From: a virus
Direction: 5' to 3' (one strand)
Length of the DNA: 41,762 bases
IMG/VR virus record: IMGVR_UViG_3300023180_000129
Coordinates: 1 to 41,762 of that record
In this document: piece by piece, positions 18,846-27,888 of the stretch
How the letters are laid out: each line of letters opens with the position of its first letter
How positions within the stretch are numbered: the stretch's first letter is position 1
Position numbers and translations under genes: made by a program
The notes under the pieces: model-generated
What the model was told of the DNA's origin: nothing
Seen by the model: the letters and a program-made list of their open reading frames with translations, nothing else
Databases searched by the model: none

Positions 18846-21287
18846 TCAGCGGGCGGTAGCGGGCGAAACACCTTCCCCGCCGAATGGGTTTTCAGCAAAT
18901 GCGGCAAATATATAGTGTCCATTAGTTGCGTTGCGATCTAGATAATTGCCGGGCACTCTAATTTTGAACCCATTACTTAAAAAGTCTATGTCTGGAACCG
19001 TATATTCGTTGCCATTGGCATCAAGATAAAACTCTCTAATTGTGCCGTTGTACGGATCCCTTTCTGCGTCACGTACAAACCAGCTGCCAACCGCATCTGT
19101 GCGCTTGAACAGAATGTATGCAGGTCTAAACCCGCAATACACAAACGGACCATCGCTGGATCCATTTCCGGTGTATTTGCCTATGCGTGAATAATTTTCG
19201 ACTTCGGCAAAGCAGTAGGCGATGTAGTTACTGTTTAAGGCGTTGACTTTATCGCTGGTTTTTACGCTAAAAACTGTCGAAGTTGGAGCTGTATTGTTCC
19301 AGAAATCAACCGTAGCGCGGGAAACGTCTCTGTCTAGCTCGCAGGTCAGCGTTTCTGGCGCAGAAGTTTGGTGCATGTAGTAATGGTAAACCGGCCAAAA
19401 ACGACTTAAAGTTCTGTTTTTGACGATAATCATTCCTGGAGCCACGCCTAAGCCATGACCCACTGTTCCTGCAGTACCAGTTCCTGCCCAAGCAACAATC
19501 GAGAACCCAGCGGAGGGGTTGGCGCTTACCGTGCTGGTGATACTGCCAGAGGTGTTGCTTGAGCCGCTGCCGCCTGCTTTCCAGTTCCAAGCGACAAATG
19601 TCTTGTTAGTTTCATTAACAGCGCCAGAACTGCCAAGCGAGAAACCATCGCTATTGAACGATGTCAGACTGGTTGCAACTGTTGCTTCTACACCTGTGTC
19701 GTTGGGATAAATCTCTTTTGTTGCTCCACGAACTGCATCTATTGTCCGGTGGTAATAGTTGTCGTTTCTTGACTTAATCCAAACAAGATCAGGCTGCCAA
19801 CCATTGCCGCTGTTGTCTGCAACCGTAAGACTTCTGGCTGCTGAAGTTCCGCTGTAAGTAATGGTCTGAAAATAATCCGACCCATCCGCAATGTCCGGCG
19901 CGGGCAGGTTGGCGGTGTTCAGTGCGTTGAAGCCGGTCGGTGGGGTGTAGGCAAAGGCGCGTTGTCCGAAGTTGTACCGTACGTTTTGGGCAGTATTTGC
20001 CGCCGTCGAGGTGAACGGAACATAGGTATAGCTATTTCCTGAATATGATTCAGTGTTGCCTATTGCCGTTCCATTTACATAATACTGAACGGTATTATTG
20101 TCAGCGTCTACAGCTACCCCGCAAACATCACTTGCATTTCCATACCCTGCGCCCCAAGCGGTAACGCTTTGGTAAGTAACTCCATTCCAGTCCTTGGTAA
20201 TTCTGCCCCGTGATTGATAACTAACGTAATCAGAACTATTCCAAGTCCATGGGTAAGCAATAATGCCGGTACTGATAAATGGATTTGGACTGCCAGCGGT
20301 AAGCTGCTCAACTTCCCAATACCACTTGCCTGATTTAGGAACCGTGAAGTTGGCAACCCAAGCACCATCACCTACATCACGATTCATTGCCGCGACGAGA
20401 TTCCCTTCACTAAGATCAACGCCCATTGAGCTTGCCGGATCGTCACCCCTTTCAAGTGCGTTCCACGTTGGATAGTTCGTCGTCGGCGTGTCAAACATCA
20501 CGTCCGTACCAGTGCCGGAGGTAGTGAAGCCAGAAGCGGTGAAGTTATTACCGTTGCCGCTGTGGTCGTGACCGATGCCGTTGGTGGCACTGGGGTCGAA
20601 CTTCATATACCAACCATTTGTGCCGTAGCTCAGTCCGCTTACTTCAATGGGACGCCAGACACCGTTATCGTCGTATTCACCAAAGCTAGTTTCGTCATAC
20701 GCTGTGCCATCAACATAATGAAATTCTGCTAAATAGAAATTTCCATATTCAGAAGAGCTGCGAGTATTTCGCCCGATCTCAACCGGATCTCCTGAGCGGT
20801 TTGGCGTTGTATCCTGATTTTGACCCGGCCAATAACCTGTGTTGATAGCATCAGTAATCGTTGAATCACCATTGACCCACATTTTTATGCGGTCATTTTG
20901 TGTTGCCTGTGTCGTGTCAACTGCAATTACATAATGCGCCCAGGCGCTTGGATCTCTTTGCACGCCGGTAGTGGCACGCAAGGGTCTTATATAACTTGAA
21001 AAAATAAGCTCATCGTTTGTAGCATAACTGCTGCCATTTACAAACCGAATATCATGCCCGCTGGTTTGCTGGCTGTTTGCTTCACCATCAACACTCCAAA
21101 TTGTATGGTTACCGCCTAACGCCGCACGTTTTACCCAAAAACTAAACGTGTAAATGTCACGACTGCCAGTGCCAGAGTTGGTCCGATACAAGTACGAACT
21201 CCCATCAAACCGCAAGCTCTGCTCGATCTCATACGCAGGCGCTCCACCACCAGCAAGCAGAAAATTGGCGCTTCCGGGGATACCCAT
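18846..21287 (-). CDS. Large lectin-like tail fibre / receptor-binding protein, 813 aa
   Basis: Residues about 20-210 have a concanavalin A/LamG-like pattern (RFDGSSYLYR, FSFWVKRAAL, AHYVIAVDTT and NFYLAEFHYVDG). A second domain at about 285-440 is SPRY-like (GKWYWEVEQLTAG, YVNGTAIGNTESYSGN and RYNFGQRAF). A third beta-rich part ends the protein, with FVAWNWKAGGSGSSNTSGSI and FAAFAENPFGGEGVSPATAR. This combination is typical of cyanophage adhesins and suggests glycan binding at the host surface. It is the largest fibre gene and the best host-range candidate. Confidence 0.75.
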   Translation of the reverse strand: MGIPGSANFLLAGGGAPAYEIEQSLRFDGSSYLYRTNSGTGSRDIYTFSFWVKRAALGGNHTIWSVDGEANSQQTSGHDIRFVNGSSYATNDELIFSSYIRPLRATTGVQRDPSAWAHYVIAVDTTQATQNDRIKMWVNGDSTITDAINTGYWPGQNQDTTPNRSGDPVEIGRNTRSSSEYGNFYLAEFHYVDGTAYDETSFGEYDDNGVWRPIEVSGLSYGTNGWYMKFDPSATNGIGHDHSGNGNNFTASGFTTSGTGTDVMFDTPTTNYPTWNALERGDDPASSMGVDLSEGNLVAAMNRDVGDGAWVANFTVPKSGKWYWEVEQLTAGSPNPFISTGIIAYPWTWNSSDYVSYQSRGRITKDWNGVTYQSVTAWGAGYGNASDVCGVAVDADNNTVQYYVNGTAIGNTESYSGNSYTYVPFTSTAANTAQNVRYNFGQRAFAYTPPTGFNALNTANLPAPDIADGSDYFQTITYSGTSAARSLTVADNSGNGWQPDLVWIKSRNDNYYHRTIDAVRGATKEIYPNDTGVEATVATSLTSFNSDGFSLGSSGAVNETNKTFVAWNWKAGGSGSSNTSGSITSTVSANPSAGFSIVAWAGTGTAGTVGHGLGVAPGMIIVKNRTLSRFWPVYHYYMHQTSAPETLTCELDRDVSRATVDFWNNTAPTSTVFSVKTSDKVNALNSNYIAYCFAEVENYSRIGKYTGNGSSDGPFVYCGFRPAYILFKRTDAVGSWFVRDAERDPYNGTIREFYLDANGNEYTVPDIDFLSNGFKIRVPGNYLDRNATNGHYIFAAFAENPFGGEGVSPATAR

Positions 21288-21290
21288 TGA

Positions 21291-22067
21291 TCAGCTGAAG
21301 TTGGTGAGCAGTGTTGCGTGGATGCTAGTCGTAGTTCGCACCGCATAAGCCAGTGCATCTACCGCTCCACTCCCAGTTGAAATCGTAGGCGGGTTACCAC
21401 CAGAAAAATCCCAGTAGCTACCAAACGCAAGCGTTCTCGCCGTGCTGTCTTGGGTGATAAAGATCACGCCAGATTGCCCAGCCGTCAGGTTGCTTGGATT
21501 TGCCAGCGTGGTGTTCTCGCTCAGCGTGATGCTGAAATTATTAGCCGCTGCAAAGTCAGGCGTTGCCGTGCCAGAGCTGCTGCTAAAGCTGGTAATCGTG
21601 CCGCGCTGTGCTTTGGTAAAGCTCTGAGTGATCGCAAGCCCTGCCAAGGTTGAAGTGGCATTAGGCAGCGTCAGGGTGCGATCCGCCGTGGGATCGGTAA
21701 CCGCCAGCGTGGTCTCGAAGTCGTTATCGGTTGCGCCTTCAAATACCAGAGAGGCAGCATTGCCAAGCGTGACAGCGCCGGTAAAGGTGCCGCCAGCCTT
21801 CGCCATGTAGGTGCTGCTAGCGCTGCTGGTGGTCAGCAAGCCAAGGTTGGCCGACCCAAGAGCGCCAACGGTTATCCAAGAGCTATCGCTGGAATCCCTC
21901 AGTTTGAGGGTTGCGGTATTGGTATCAGCCCACCACTGATAGGCGTAGGTGGTAGCGGGCTCGGTGCTGCTGCTGTTATTGCTGACAATCGCGGCCAGGG
22001 CATTATTGAGATCACTCCTAACGGCACTGCCCGTGCCATTGGCGATTACATAATCATGAGTCGCCAC
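21291..22067 (-). CDS. Tail fibre protein, 258 aa
   Basis: The N-terminus (MATHDYVIANGTGSAVRSDL followed by NNALAAI) is a recognised opening for phage appendage proteins that sit on the tail tip. The middle is a Thr/Ser-rich shaft (AGGTFTGAVTLGNAASLVFE). Residues 153-258 are homologous to the last 105 residues of the fibre at 15505-16536, with the shared core ANPSNLTAGQSG and FGSYW. It follows the J-like tail tip gene and may be the fibre that attaches to it. Confidence 0.78.
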   Translation of the reverse strand: MATHDYVIANGTGSAVRSDLNNALAAIVSNNSSSTEPATTYAYQWWADTNTATLKLRDSSDSSWITVGALGSANLGLLTTSSASSTYMAKAGGTFTGAVTLGNAASLVFEGATDNDFETTLAVTDPTADRTLTLPNATSTLAGLAITQSFTKAQRGTITSFSSSSGTATPDFAAANNFSITLSENTTLANPSNLTAGQSGVIFITQDSTARTLAFGSYWDFSGGNPPTISTGSGAVDALAYAVRTTTSIHATLLTNFS

Positions 22068-22094
22068 AACGTTTCGACCAGAATTTCACCCACT

Positions 22095-25000
22095 CTATCC
22101 GGCCTTGCCGTAACCAGTTGCCGACCAATTGAAGTTGCGGTCAATAGCAGTGCCGCCGCTATTTTTGAACGTCACCGTAAAACCAGTGCCGCTAACGCTG
22201 CTCACCTCAAAATAATCACCGCTCTGCATATTCTGAGCAGTAATGCCGACGCTAGGCAAATAGCTGTTGCTGCCAAGCAGTGATGCCGTGCCGGTAAAGA
22301 AGCCATTTCCAAATGTGATCGCTTTAGCTCCGGCGCCGCTGGCCACCGCACTGGCGCTTTGCTCTGTACGACGGGCAAACTGCGCTAAATAGCCCAGCTC
22401 ATCCACAAGGATGTTTTGCGCTGTATCCGTAGAGCTGAGTTCAGTTTTGAACTGGAAAGCCCTGGCCTTAAACGTACCGTTGGCAAAATCCTGCCAGCTG
22501 CTCCAAGTCGGGCTGCCGCTTGGGTCGTCGTCCGTTCTTCGCACGAACAATTTGGCGTTTACCTTGTCCACTACATCACCATCCCAGTCATCCCAGCTAT
22601 CGACGTTTTCATTCCGGCTATCGACAAGATCACCGGGATAAAAACCACGAGTAACAAAACGACGCTCAAGATCCAACGAATAAACGCTTTCAAGATCAAG
22701 CGTGTTTGTGAACTCATAAGTGGCGCTTGATAGCACGTCGCCAAGAACATCAAAAAAGTCAAGCTCATCAACGTCGGTCACATCGTCAAAATCCTCATCG
22801 CCGTCAATGATCAGCGCGTCGTAGGTTTCGTCATAGAAGCAATCAGTTTTATTTCCTTGGAATGGCGGGGCGTCTTGATCCTCCCGCCGATCTTCTACCA
22901 GCAGCCGGCCAAGCGTGTCAGGCAGATCAATGATCACGCTGGTTTCATTGGTGCTAAGCCTGCCGCCATCATCGGCAAACTTCACCAGCACTTCGCCTTC
23001 AATTAGCGGGATTTTGGCGCTAGTAGAGCTGCCCGCAACTGCCTCAATCAGGTCAACTGAATTGCTCCAACTGGCGCTGCCATCAATAAGGCTGCTGTGG
23101 CGGATATAAACCTTGCCGCCGTTTTTAACGTCAAGATCGGTCGTCTCATCCCATTTAAGTGTTCCCTCTTTGTCGCTAGTAGCTTCAAAGCGCAGATTCT
23201 GCACATCAGCAGGAACTGCAGTTTTGCCAATAGCAGCAAAGCTCAGGCTGGCAAAATCACTGGACTGCCGGCCCAATGAATTGATGCTGTAAACCTCAAT
23301 TGTGTAAGTCGCTGCTCTGGTGTCTAGGATTTCATAATCAGGCTTGGTGACGGTCGCCGTTTCCCAGTTATCGTCGCCGGCCCTATAGCGCACCTTGTAT
23401 TGGGGGATGCCTTTAACAGCAGACCAGCTGACAACAATTTTGACTTTGGCTTTATCGTTCTGCGCGTAAAACTTTTCCTCTGCTTTCGGGCTGGACGGTG
23501 GATTAGGTATTGCGTTTAGGTTGCTGATCGTGCGGGATTGCAATGCGTAGCCGCGTTCAACATGGTCATACTTGCTGACGTTGTATTTAAGGCCGGTGAT
23601 TTCATAAACGTGGCCATCGGTTTCCCGAACGCTTAAAACTCGATACTGCTGCGTTTGCAGTGAGTCGGTTTGAATAATCCAAATGCTGTTTGCATTGGGC
23701 TGTGTTGACCAGTTCTCATCAACTGTGATCAATGTGCCGGTACGGCTGATGATGTTTTTGGTTTCAACCGTGCCATCAGGCAGGATTACGCTTAGCGTGG
23801 CATCGTCATCCGGCAGGCCAGTGGCATCATCAACGTTGATAGTTTTGGCCCCAGAAGCAACAATCCGGCCACCAAAGCGAACGCCTGCCCTAACTGGATC
23901 CTGAACGTCTACAACCGCACCTGGGCGGATAAGTGAGCCCGCATCAATAGAGGTAGCAAAGGTGAGTACCTCGTGCTCTTGCTGTTCGGTGTAGAGAATC
24001 CACTGGCCCAAACGGTTCGCTTGGCCGCGTGAGGTGCAAGCAAACGCTTTGATCTGAGTGGTAACAACGCCGTATTTTTCAATGGCGTCACGATCCTCTA
24101 CAACCTCGTAATTGATCTCGCGGGTTTCAAGATCTAGGTAACCAACAATGGCGACAGTGTGCCGAGTTTTAAGGTCAGAGCCGGCATAGCTAAAGCCATC
24201 CTCAGTGACATTGGCCCGTGTGAATAGATAGCTGGGATCAGTTGGCTTATCCTGCGTAATAGTCAAAGTGCCGGTTGACCAGTACGGCTGACAGCGCATA
24301 ACGCTGCACAGGTCATTGATTAGCTTGTATGCCTCGTATTGATTTTGAATCAGAGCATTACAGCTAAACCGAGCCTCTTTTCCACCAAAGCCATCATCAA
24401 CAAGTCCATTGCAATACTGGCTGGCAGAATAGAACGCAAATTTATCTAATTGAGCGGCTTCAATATGATCCCCAAAACCGTACCTCTTGCTGGTCAAAAG
24501 GTCGAATAGCACCCAGGCCGGATCGCTACACCATTGCGCAGCGCCAAAGGTTCCGGTCCAAGTGCCGCTATAAGTGACCCTGCCAGTATCTTGGTCAACC
24601 GTGGCATTGTTAGGCAGCTGAACCTTGATCCCTCGTATGCGATATGAACGCGCAGGGATTGAGTTGAACTGTTCAGCCTGAAAGCGCAATGCAACCAATG
24701 CGCTGTTTGGATAACGGAGCTTTTGATAAATAAGCTCGGTGTAAGCCGTGAAGAATGTTGGGCTAACGTTGGTGTCTGAAGAATCGCCAGATTCGCGGAC
24801 AACGCGAATATCAACAGGGAAAGCGCCGTCTAAATCAATGACATAATCGCGCTCATATTTATCGGCTGTTCTGCCGCTAATTGTGTCGCGCTTGGCTTCG
24901 GTAAAACCGCCGCCGTTGTACTGAACATCAATCCGAATGGTGACGGATGTGCCAAGGATGTCACCTTCATTGGTGCCACGCTCAAGACGGCTAACGGCCA

Positions 25001-25499
25001 TGCTGATTCGCACGGCGTCAACGTTGGTATCAGTAATCTGCCGGGTTACTGGCGTTGCTTGTTTAACTTCAATGTTTACCGATTGAATGTCTTCAGTCGC
25101 GCCAAATTTTGAGATATAGCTTTGCGCGTTGGTGCCGTACCTAGTCTCTACTGTTACGCCTTTGAAGTTGTAGTCTGAATCCGACAGGTCAGTTACATCA
25201 GCGCCGGATCTAAGGATTGGCGTATCAGTTAAATAAACGTCTTTTAGCAGTGCTTTGTTGTAATTGTCAGTGCCCCTGGTGTAATTTCTTGCAGAAGGGA
25301 AACCCTCAATCTCGCCTTCTGAAATAAGGTCCAAAATATTGCCATAGGCCGTAGAGGCCAAGTTGTCAGCCGTTCGCGTTGGCGTGCGAACTGCAGGCGC
25401 AGCAGATTGCTGAACTTGTACCGTTTGCTGGACGACTGTTTGGCCACCGCCACCGCCACCACCAGCGCCAATGATCTGGTTTTTATCTTTGTCTGCCAT
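22095..25499 (-). CDS. Lambda J-like central tail tip / host specificity protein, 1134 aa
   Basis: The N-terminus carries a Gly run, a Gln/Val repeat, then RTADNLASTAYGNILDLISE followed by GEIEGF, the hallmark J-family opening. Phage tail hub domains follow to about residue 640 (including YEITGLKYNVSKYDHVERGY). Then come fibronectin-III-like domains at about 650-850 (APVDV-type repeats, here PSSPKAEEKF and PADVQNLRFEAT). The C-terminus is acidic then beta-rich. J closes the tail tube and contacts the receptor. Length (1134 aa) matches lambda J (1132 aa) well. Confidence 0.9.
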   Translation of the reverse strand: MADKDKNQIIGAGGGGGGGQTVVQQTVQVQQSAAPAVRTPTRTADNLASTAYGNILDLISEGEIEGFPSARNYTRGTDNYNKALLKDVYLTDTPILRSGADVTDLSDSDYNFKGVTVETRYGTNAQSYISKFGATEDIQSVNIEVKQATPVTRQITDTNVDAVRISMAVSRLERGTNEGDILGTSVTIRIDVQYNGGGFTEAKRDTISGRTADKYERDYVIDLDGAFPVDIRVVRESGDSSDTNVSPTFFTAYTELIYQKLRYPNSALVALRFQAEQFNSIPARSYRIRGIKVQLPNNATVDQDTGRVTYSGTWTGTFGAAQWCSDPAWVLFDLLTSKRYGFGDHIEAAQLDKFAFYSASQYCNGLVDDGFGGKEARFSCNALIQNQYEAYKLINDLCSVMRCQPYWSTGTLTITQDKPTDPSYLFTRANVTEDGFSYAGSDLKTRHTVAIVGYLDLETREINYEVVEDRDAIEKYGVVTTQIKAFACTSRGQANRLGQWILYTEQQEHEVLTFATSIDAGSLIRPGAVVDVQDPVRAGVRFGGRIVASGAKTINVDDATGLPDDDATLSVILPDGTVETKNIISRTGTLITVDENWSTQPNANSIWIIQTDSLQTQQYRVLSVRETDGHVYEITGLKYNVSKYDHVERGYALQSRTISNLNAIPNPPSSPKAEEKFYAQNDKAKVKIVVSWSAVKGIPQYKVRYRAGDDNWETATVTKPDYEILDTRAATYTIEVYSINSLGRQSSDFASLSFAAIGKTAVPADVQNLRFEATSDKEGTLKWDETTDLDVKNGGKVYIRHSSLIDGSASWSNSVDLIEAVAGSSTSAKIPLIEGEVLVKFADDGGRLSTNETSVIIDLPDTLGRLLVEDRREDQDAPPFQGNKTDCFYDETYDALIIDGDEDFDDVTDVDELDFFDVLGDVLSSATYEFTNTLDLESVYSLDLERRFVTRGFYPGDLVDSRNENVDSWDDWDGDVVDKVNAKLFVRRTDDDPSGSPTWSSWQDFANGTFKARAFQFKTELSSTDTAQNILVDELGYLAQFARRTEQSASAVASGAGAKAITFGNGFFTGTASLLGSNSYLPSVGITAQNMQSGDYFEVSSVSGTGFTVTFKNSGGTAIDRNFNWSATGYGKAG

Positions 25500-25501
25500 G
25501 A

Positions 25502-26104
25502 TCAGATGTTATCTACGTCGATGCCGGCAGAGATAACAACCGAGCCGACTATGGTTTCACCAAAGATCAGGGGAACGCTGACGCCAGCCCTTGAAACGTT
25601 TTGAATGCCGCTAAAGCTATAAGACGCTTGCGGATCCATCTCCGTATTTTCAGTGGTCTTATTAGCTGTCGTCGGGTTGAATGACACTGGCCCGAATTGC
25701 CCCATCTGCGGCGTAGGACTTAGCAGCTGTGCAACACCGCCAAGCACCAAGCTGGCGCCAACAGCACCAACAGCAAACATAGAAGTAAGGCCAAAGGCTG
25801 CAGCAGGCACAAACACCGAAACCGCAATCAATGCAATGCCGGCAATGATTTTGCCTACACCACCGGCACCACCAATCACCGGGACAATTTGAATACAGCC
25901 TGATGCAGGAAAATTGATCTCATCAACGTCGCGCTCAGAGTTATCAACTATGACTTTGTAATGCTGTTCGGTCATGTGCCTTTCCAGCTTTGGAAAATTA
26001 GCCAGCAGCATCCTTATGGCTTCACCAGCGCTAGAAACTTCAGCTAAAAAGCGCCGCTTACCTACAAACTTTGCAAGTGCGCCGTAGAGCTTAATTTCGC
26101 GCAT
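25502..26104 (-). CDS. Lambda I-like tail tip assembly protein
   Basis: The 200-aa protein begins [20 protein letters not shown], the beta-grasp start of the lambda I family. It has a Gly-rich hydrophobic middle ([20 protein letters not shown] and [14 protein letters not shown]) and ends in a beta-rich part. The family acts between K and J during tail tip assembly. It overlaps K by 14 nt and ends 2 nt before J, exactly the lambda order. Confidence 0.88.
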   Translation of the reverse strand: MREIKLYGALAKFVGKRRFLAEVSSAGEAIRMLLANFPKLERHMTEQHYKVIVDNSERDVDEINFPASGCIQIVPVIGGAGGVGKIIAGIALIAVSVFVPAAAFGLTSMFAVGAVGASLVLGGVAQLLSPTPQMGQFGPVSFNPTTANKTTENTEMDPQASYSFSGIQNVSRAGVSVPLIFGETIVGSVVISAGIDVDNI

Positions 26105-26798
26105 CGTATCGCAGCACCTTGCCAGTGCATTTTAGGAGCCATTCCCCTAAAAGGTCTCTAGAGCTAAGCCGGCCCCTGAGGTGATGCAACACCAGCTGAT
26201 CACCGATATAAACGCCAACATGATTCAACTTGTTTGACTCAATAGCCATTAGCAAGGCGTCGCCCTCTTGCATCTCTTCTAGCTTCACCTCTCTAAAACC
26301 GATCTCCTCCCAGCAGTCATCAAACATCGGCTGGCTGTTGAACTCTTCAGGCGTCGTTGGCCTGTCCCAGTCGCGCAGTTCAATCCCCTGCTCGGCGTAC
26401 CAGTCCCGAACCAAGGTCCAGCAGTCGGTTACACCCCAAACCCATTCACGGCCAATCAACGGCGCTCTGTAGCCCTCTGGCTTGCATTCACCCCATTGCT
26501 CAGTCTTAGGGTTAATGATGTACCAAGGCAACCCAGACTTTTCGCAAGCCACTCGGTCTGCTTGGCTTGGTTGTGGCGGCGTTACCGGATGGCTATGGAT
26601 GATTGCTACGACTTCACCTTGATCCTCAGCGGCGGCGTAATCGACTGGATCGAGGATAAAGAGATCACTACCCTCAGCCAGATTTTTACATGGCCAATAC
26701 CGCTCACGGCCTTTGATGATGACCAGCAAACCGCATGATTCACGCGGGTCTTCTGCCTTCGCGTGCTCAAGCGCTTTTGCCTTGGCCGTTTTCTTCAT
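26091..26798 (-). CDS. Lambda K-like tail tip protein: JAMM peptidase plus NlpC/P60
   Basis: Residues 64-81 carry the JAMM/MPN metal site ([17 protein letters not shown], with H68, H70, S78 and D81). The second half is an NlpC/P60 domain with C126 ([12 protein letters not shown]), H193 (NHVGVYIG) and a further His at 205-206. This two-domain layout is that of gpK homologues, required for tail tip assembly and probably able to cut peptidoglycan at entry. All catalytic residues appear intact. It overlaps L by 4 nt and I by 14 nt. Confidence 0.92.
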   Translation of the reverse strand: MKKTAKAKALEHAKAEDPRESCGLLVIIKGRERYWPCKNLAEGSDLFILDPVDYAAAEDQGEVVAIIHSHPVTPPQPSQADRVACEKSGLPWYIINPKTEQWGECKPEGYRAPLIGREWVWGVTDCWTLVRDWYAEQGIELRDWDRPTTPEEFNSQPMFDDCWEEIGFREVKLEEMQEGDALLMAIESNKLNHVGVYIGDQLVLHHLRGRLSSRDLLGEWLLKCTGKVLRYDARN

Positions 26799-27541
26799 CC
26801 GTTAAACGCGCCGATGCCAGGGAACCCGCCAAAGGGTAATTCATTTTCTTCCCCAAAACGAACTTGGCAGCTGCTTAGCTTTTTGCCGCATTTGTCATCG
26901 GCGCTATCGGTAACGGCCTTGTCGTTCTCGTCGTAATAATCAGTGCCGCTATAGCCACACTCTGAACCCTTGTAGATCCATGGGCAAAGGTTGGCGTGGC
27001 ATTGGCGCTTGGGAGCCCTGATGCCGGCCAAGTCAAATACAGCTGACGCCTCAAATTCGACTAGATCACGGGTCTCAGCAACCTTGCGACTGATGTAATA
27101 AATCTCAGATGGCATGACACTAGAAGTGTCAGCCGTGCCATAAGGATTGCTTGCCTCGTCAGGAAAATTGGCGTCGTCGATGTAACGCACCAAAGTGCGA
27201 ATGCGCGTCAGCTTGGCGCCTGTTAGATCGTTGCCAGCATTGGAAGCATTGACGCTAAGCAAGACGGCTGTAATCGTGCCAAACATGTTGGACACACGCA
27301 CCGTTGGCCTGGGCAGCGTGCCACTGTCGGCTTTGTATTCAAACCCCTCAACCTGAATAGGAAACCGGCTATAGGTGTTCCCATCCCAAATGATGTCGCC
27401 GTTGCTGTTGAATTGATTGGTGCCGGCATGAAAGCGGTAGGTAAAGTCAACACCATGCAGGGCCGCAGACAGCTCAAGCTCAAACAGTTCAATAATGCTG
27501 CTTGGGTTGACCTTCTGTAGTTCTGAATGCGGGTTAGCCAT
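26795..27541 (-). CDS. Lambda L-like tail tip protein with Fe-S-type cysteines
   Basis: The 248-aa protein starts with the family pattern [20 protein letters not shown] and [15 protein letters not shown]. The C-terminal domain has five or more Cys ([19 protein letters not shown], then [10 protein letters not shown]). In lambda, gpL binds a [4Fe-4S] cluster through this type of Cys set, and the spacing here allows the same. It bridges M and K in the tail tip. The ATG at 27541 shares bases with the stop of M. Confidence 0.88.
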   Translation of the reverse strand: MANPHSELQKVNPSSIIELFELELSAALHGVDFTYRFHAGTNQFNSNGDIIWDGNTYSRFPIQVEGFEYKADSGTLPRPTVRVSNMFGTITAVLLSVNASNAGNDLTGAKLTRIRTLVRYIDDANFPDEASNPYGTADTSSVMPSEIYYISRKVAETRDLVEFEASAVFDLAGIRAPKRQCHANLCPWIYKGSECGYSGTDYYDENDKAVTDSADDKCGKKLSSCQVRFGEENELPFGGFPGIGAFNG

Positions 27542-27888
27542 TAGGGCTCAAACACCTCACGGAAGGTAGCCGTAATGGTGGCCCGATTAACAAATGGGAT
27601 CCGCTTGGTCCACTGCTCACAAACCCACTTGTAAGAAGTGGTTTCATCTGGCGGCGTCCAATCAAACGATGCCGCATCTTCTGCCCTGGCATCTAAAAAC
27701 GTTTCGATCGTGTCAGCGTCAGTCTCTGACACCTCCCAAGTCAAAGACCATTCCTTAGGGTTCATGTGGCCGGGGATGCCATACAGCAAACGCTGTTCGT
27801 AACCATCGCCAAACTGAATTTTTTTTACCTTCGGCTGGCTGCTCTTTTGTGCGCCGTAGGTAGGCGTAATCGAAGGGAAAGTAGCCAT
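27541..27888 (-). CDS. Lambda M-like minor tail protein
   Basis: The 115-aa protein has the M-family pattern: FPSITPTYGAQKSSQPKVKK, FGDGYEQRLLYGI, then WSLTWEVSETDADTIETFLD and YKWVCEQWTKR. The protein joins the tube distal end to the tip. It overlaps the tape measure stop and L start by single codons. Confidence 0.88.
   Translation of the reverse strand: MATFPSITPTYGAQKSSQPKVKKIQFGDGYEQRLLYGIPGHMNPKEWSLTWEVSETDADTIETFLDARAEDAASFDWTPPDETTSYKWVCEQWTKRIPFVNRATITATFREVFEP

Noticed and set aside
23500-25499. Plus-strand frames in the J gene region (for example 23683-23904)
   Set aside because: All are antisense shadows with biased composition and no start signals; J is continuous on the minus strand.
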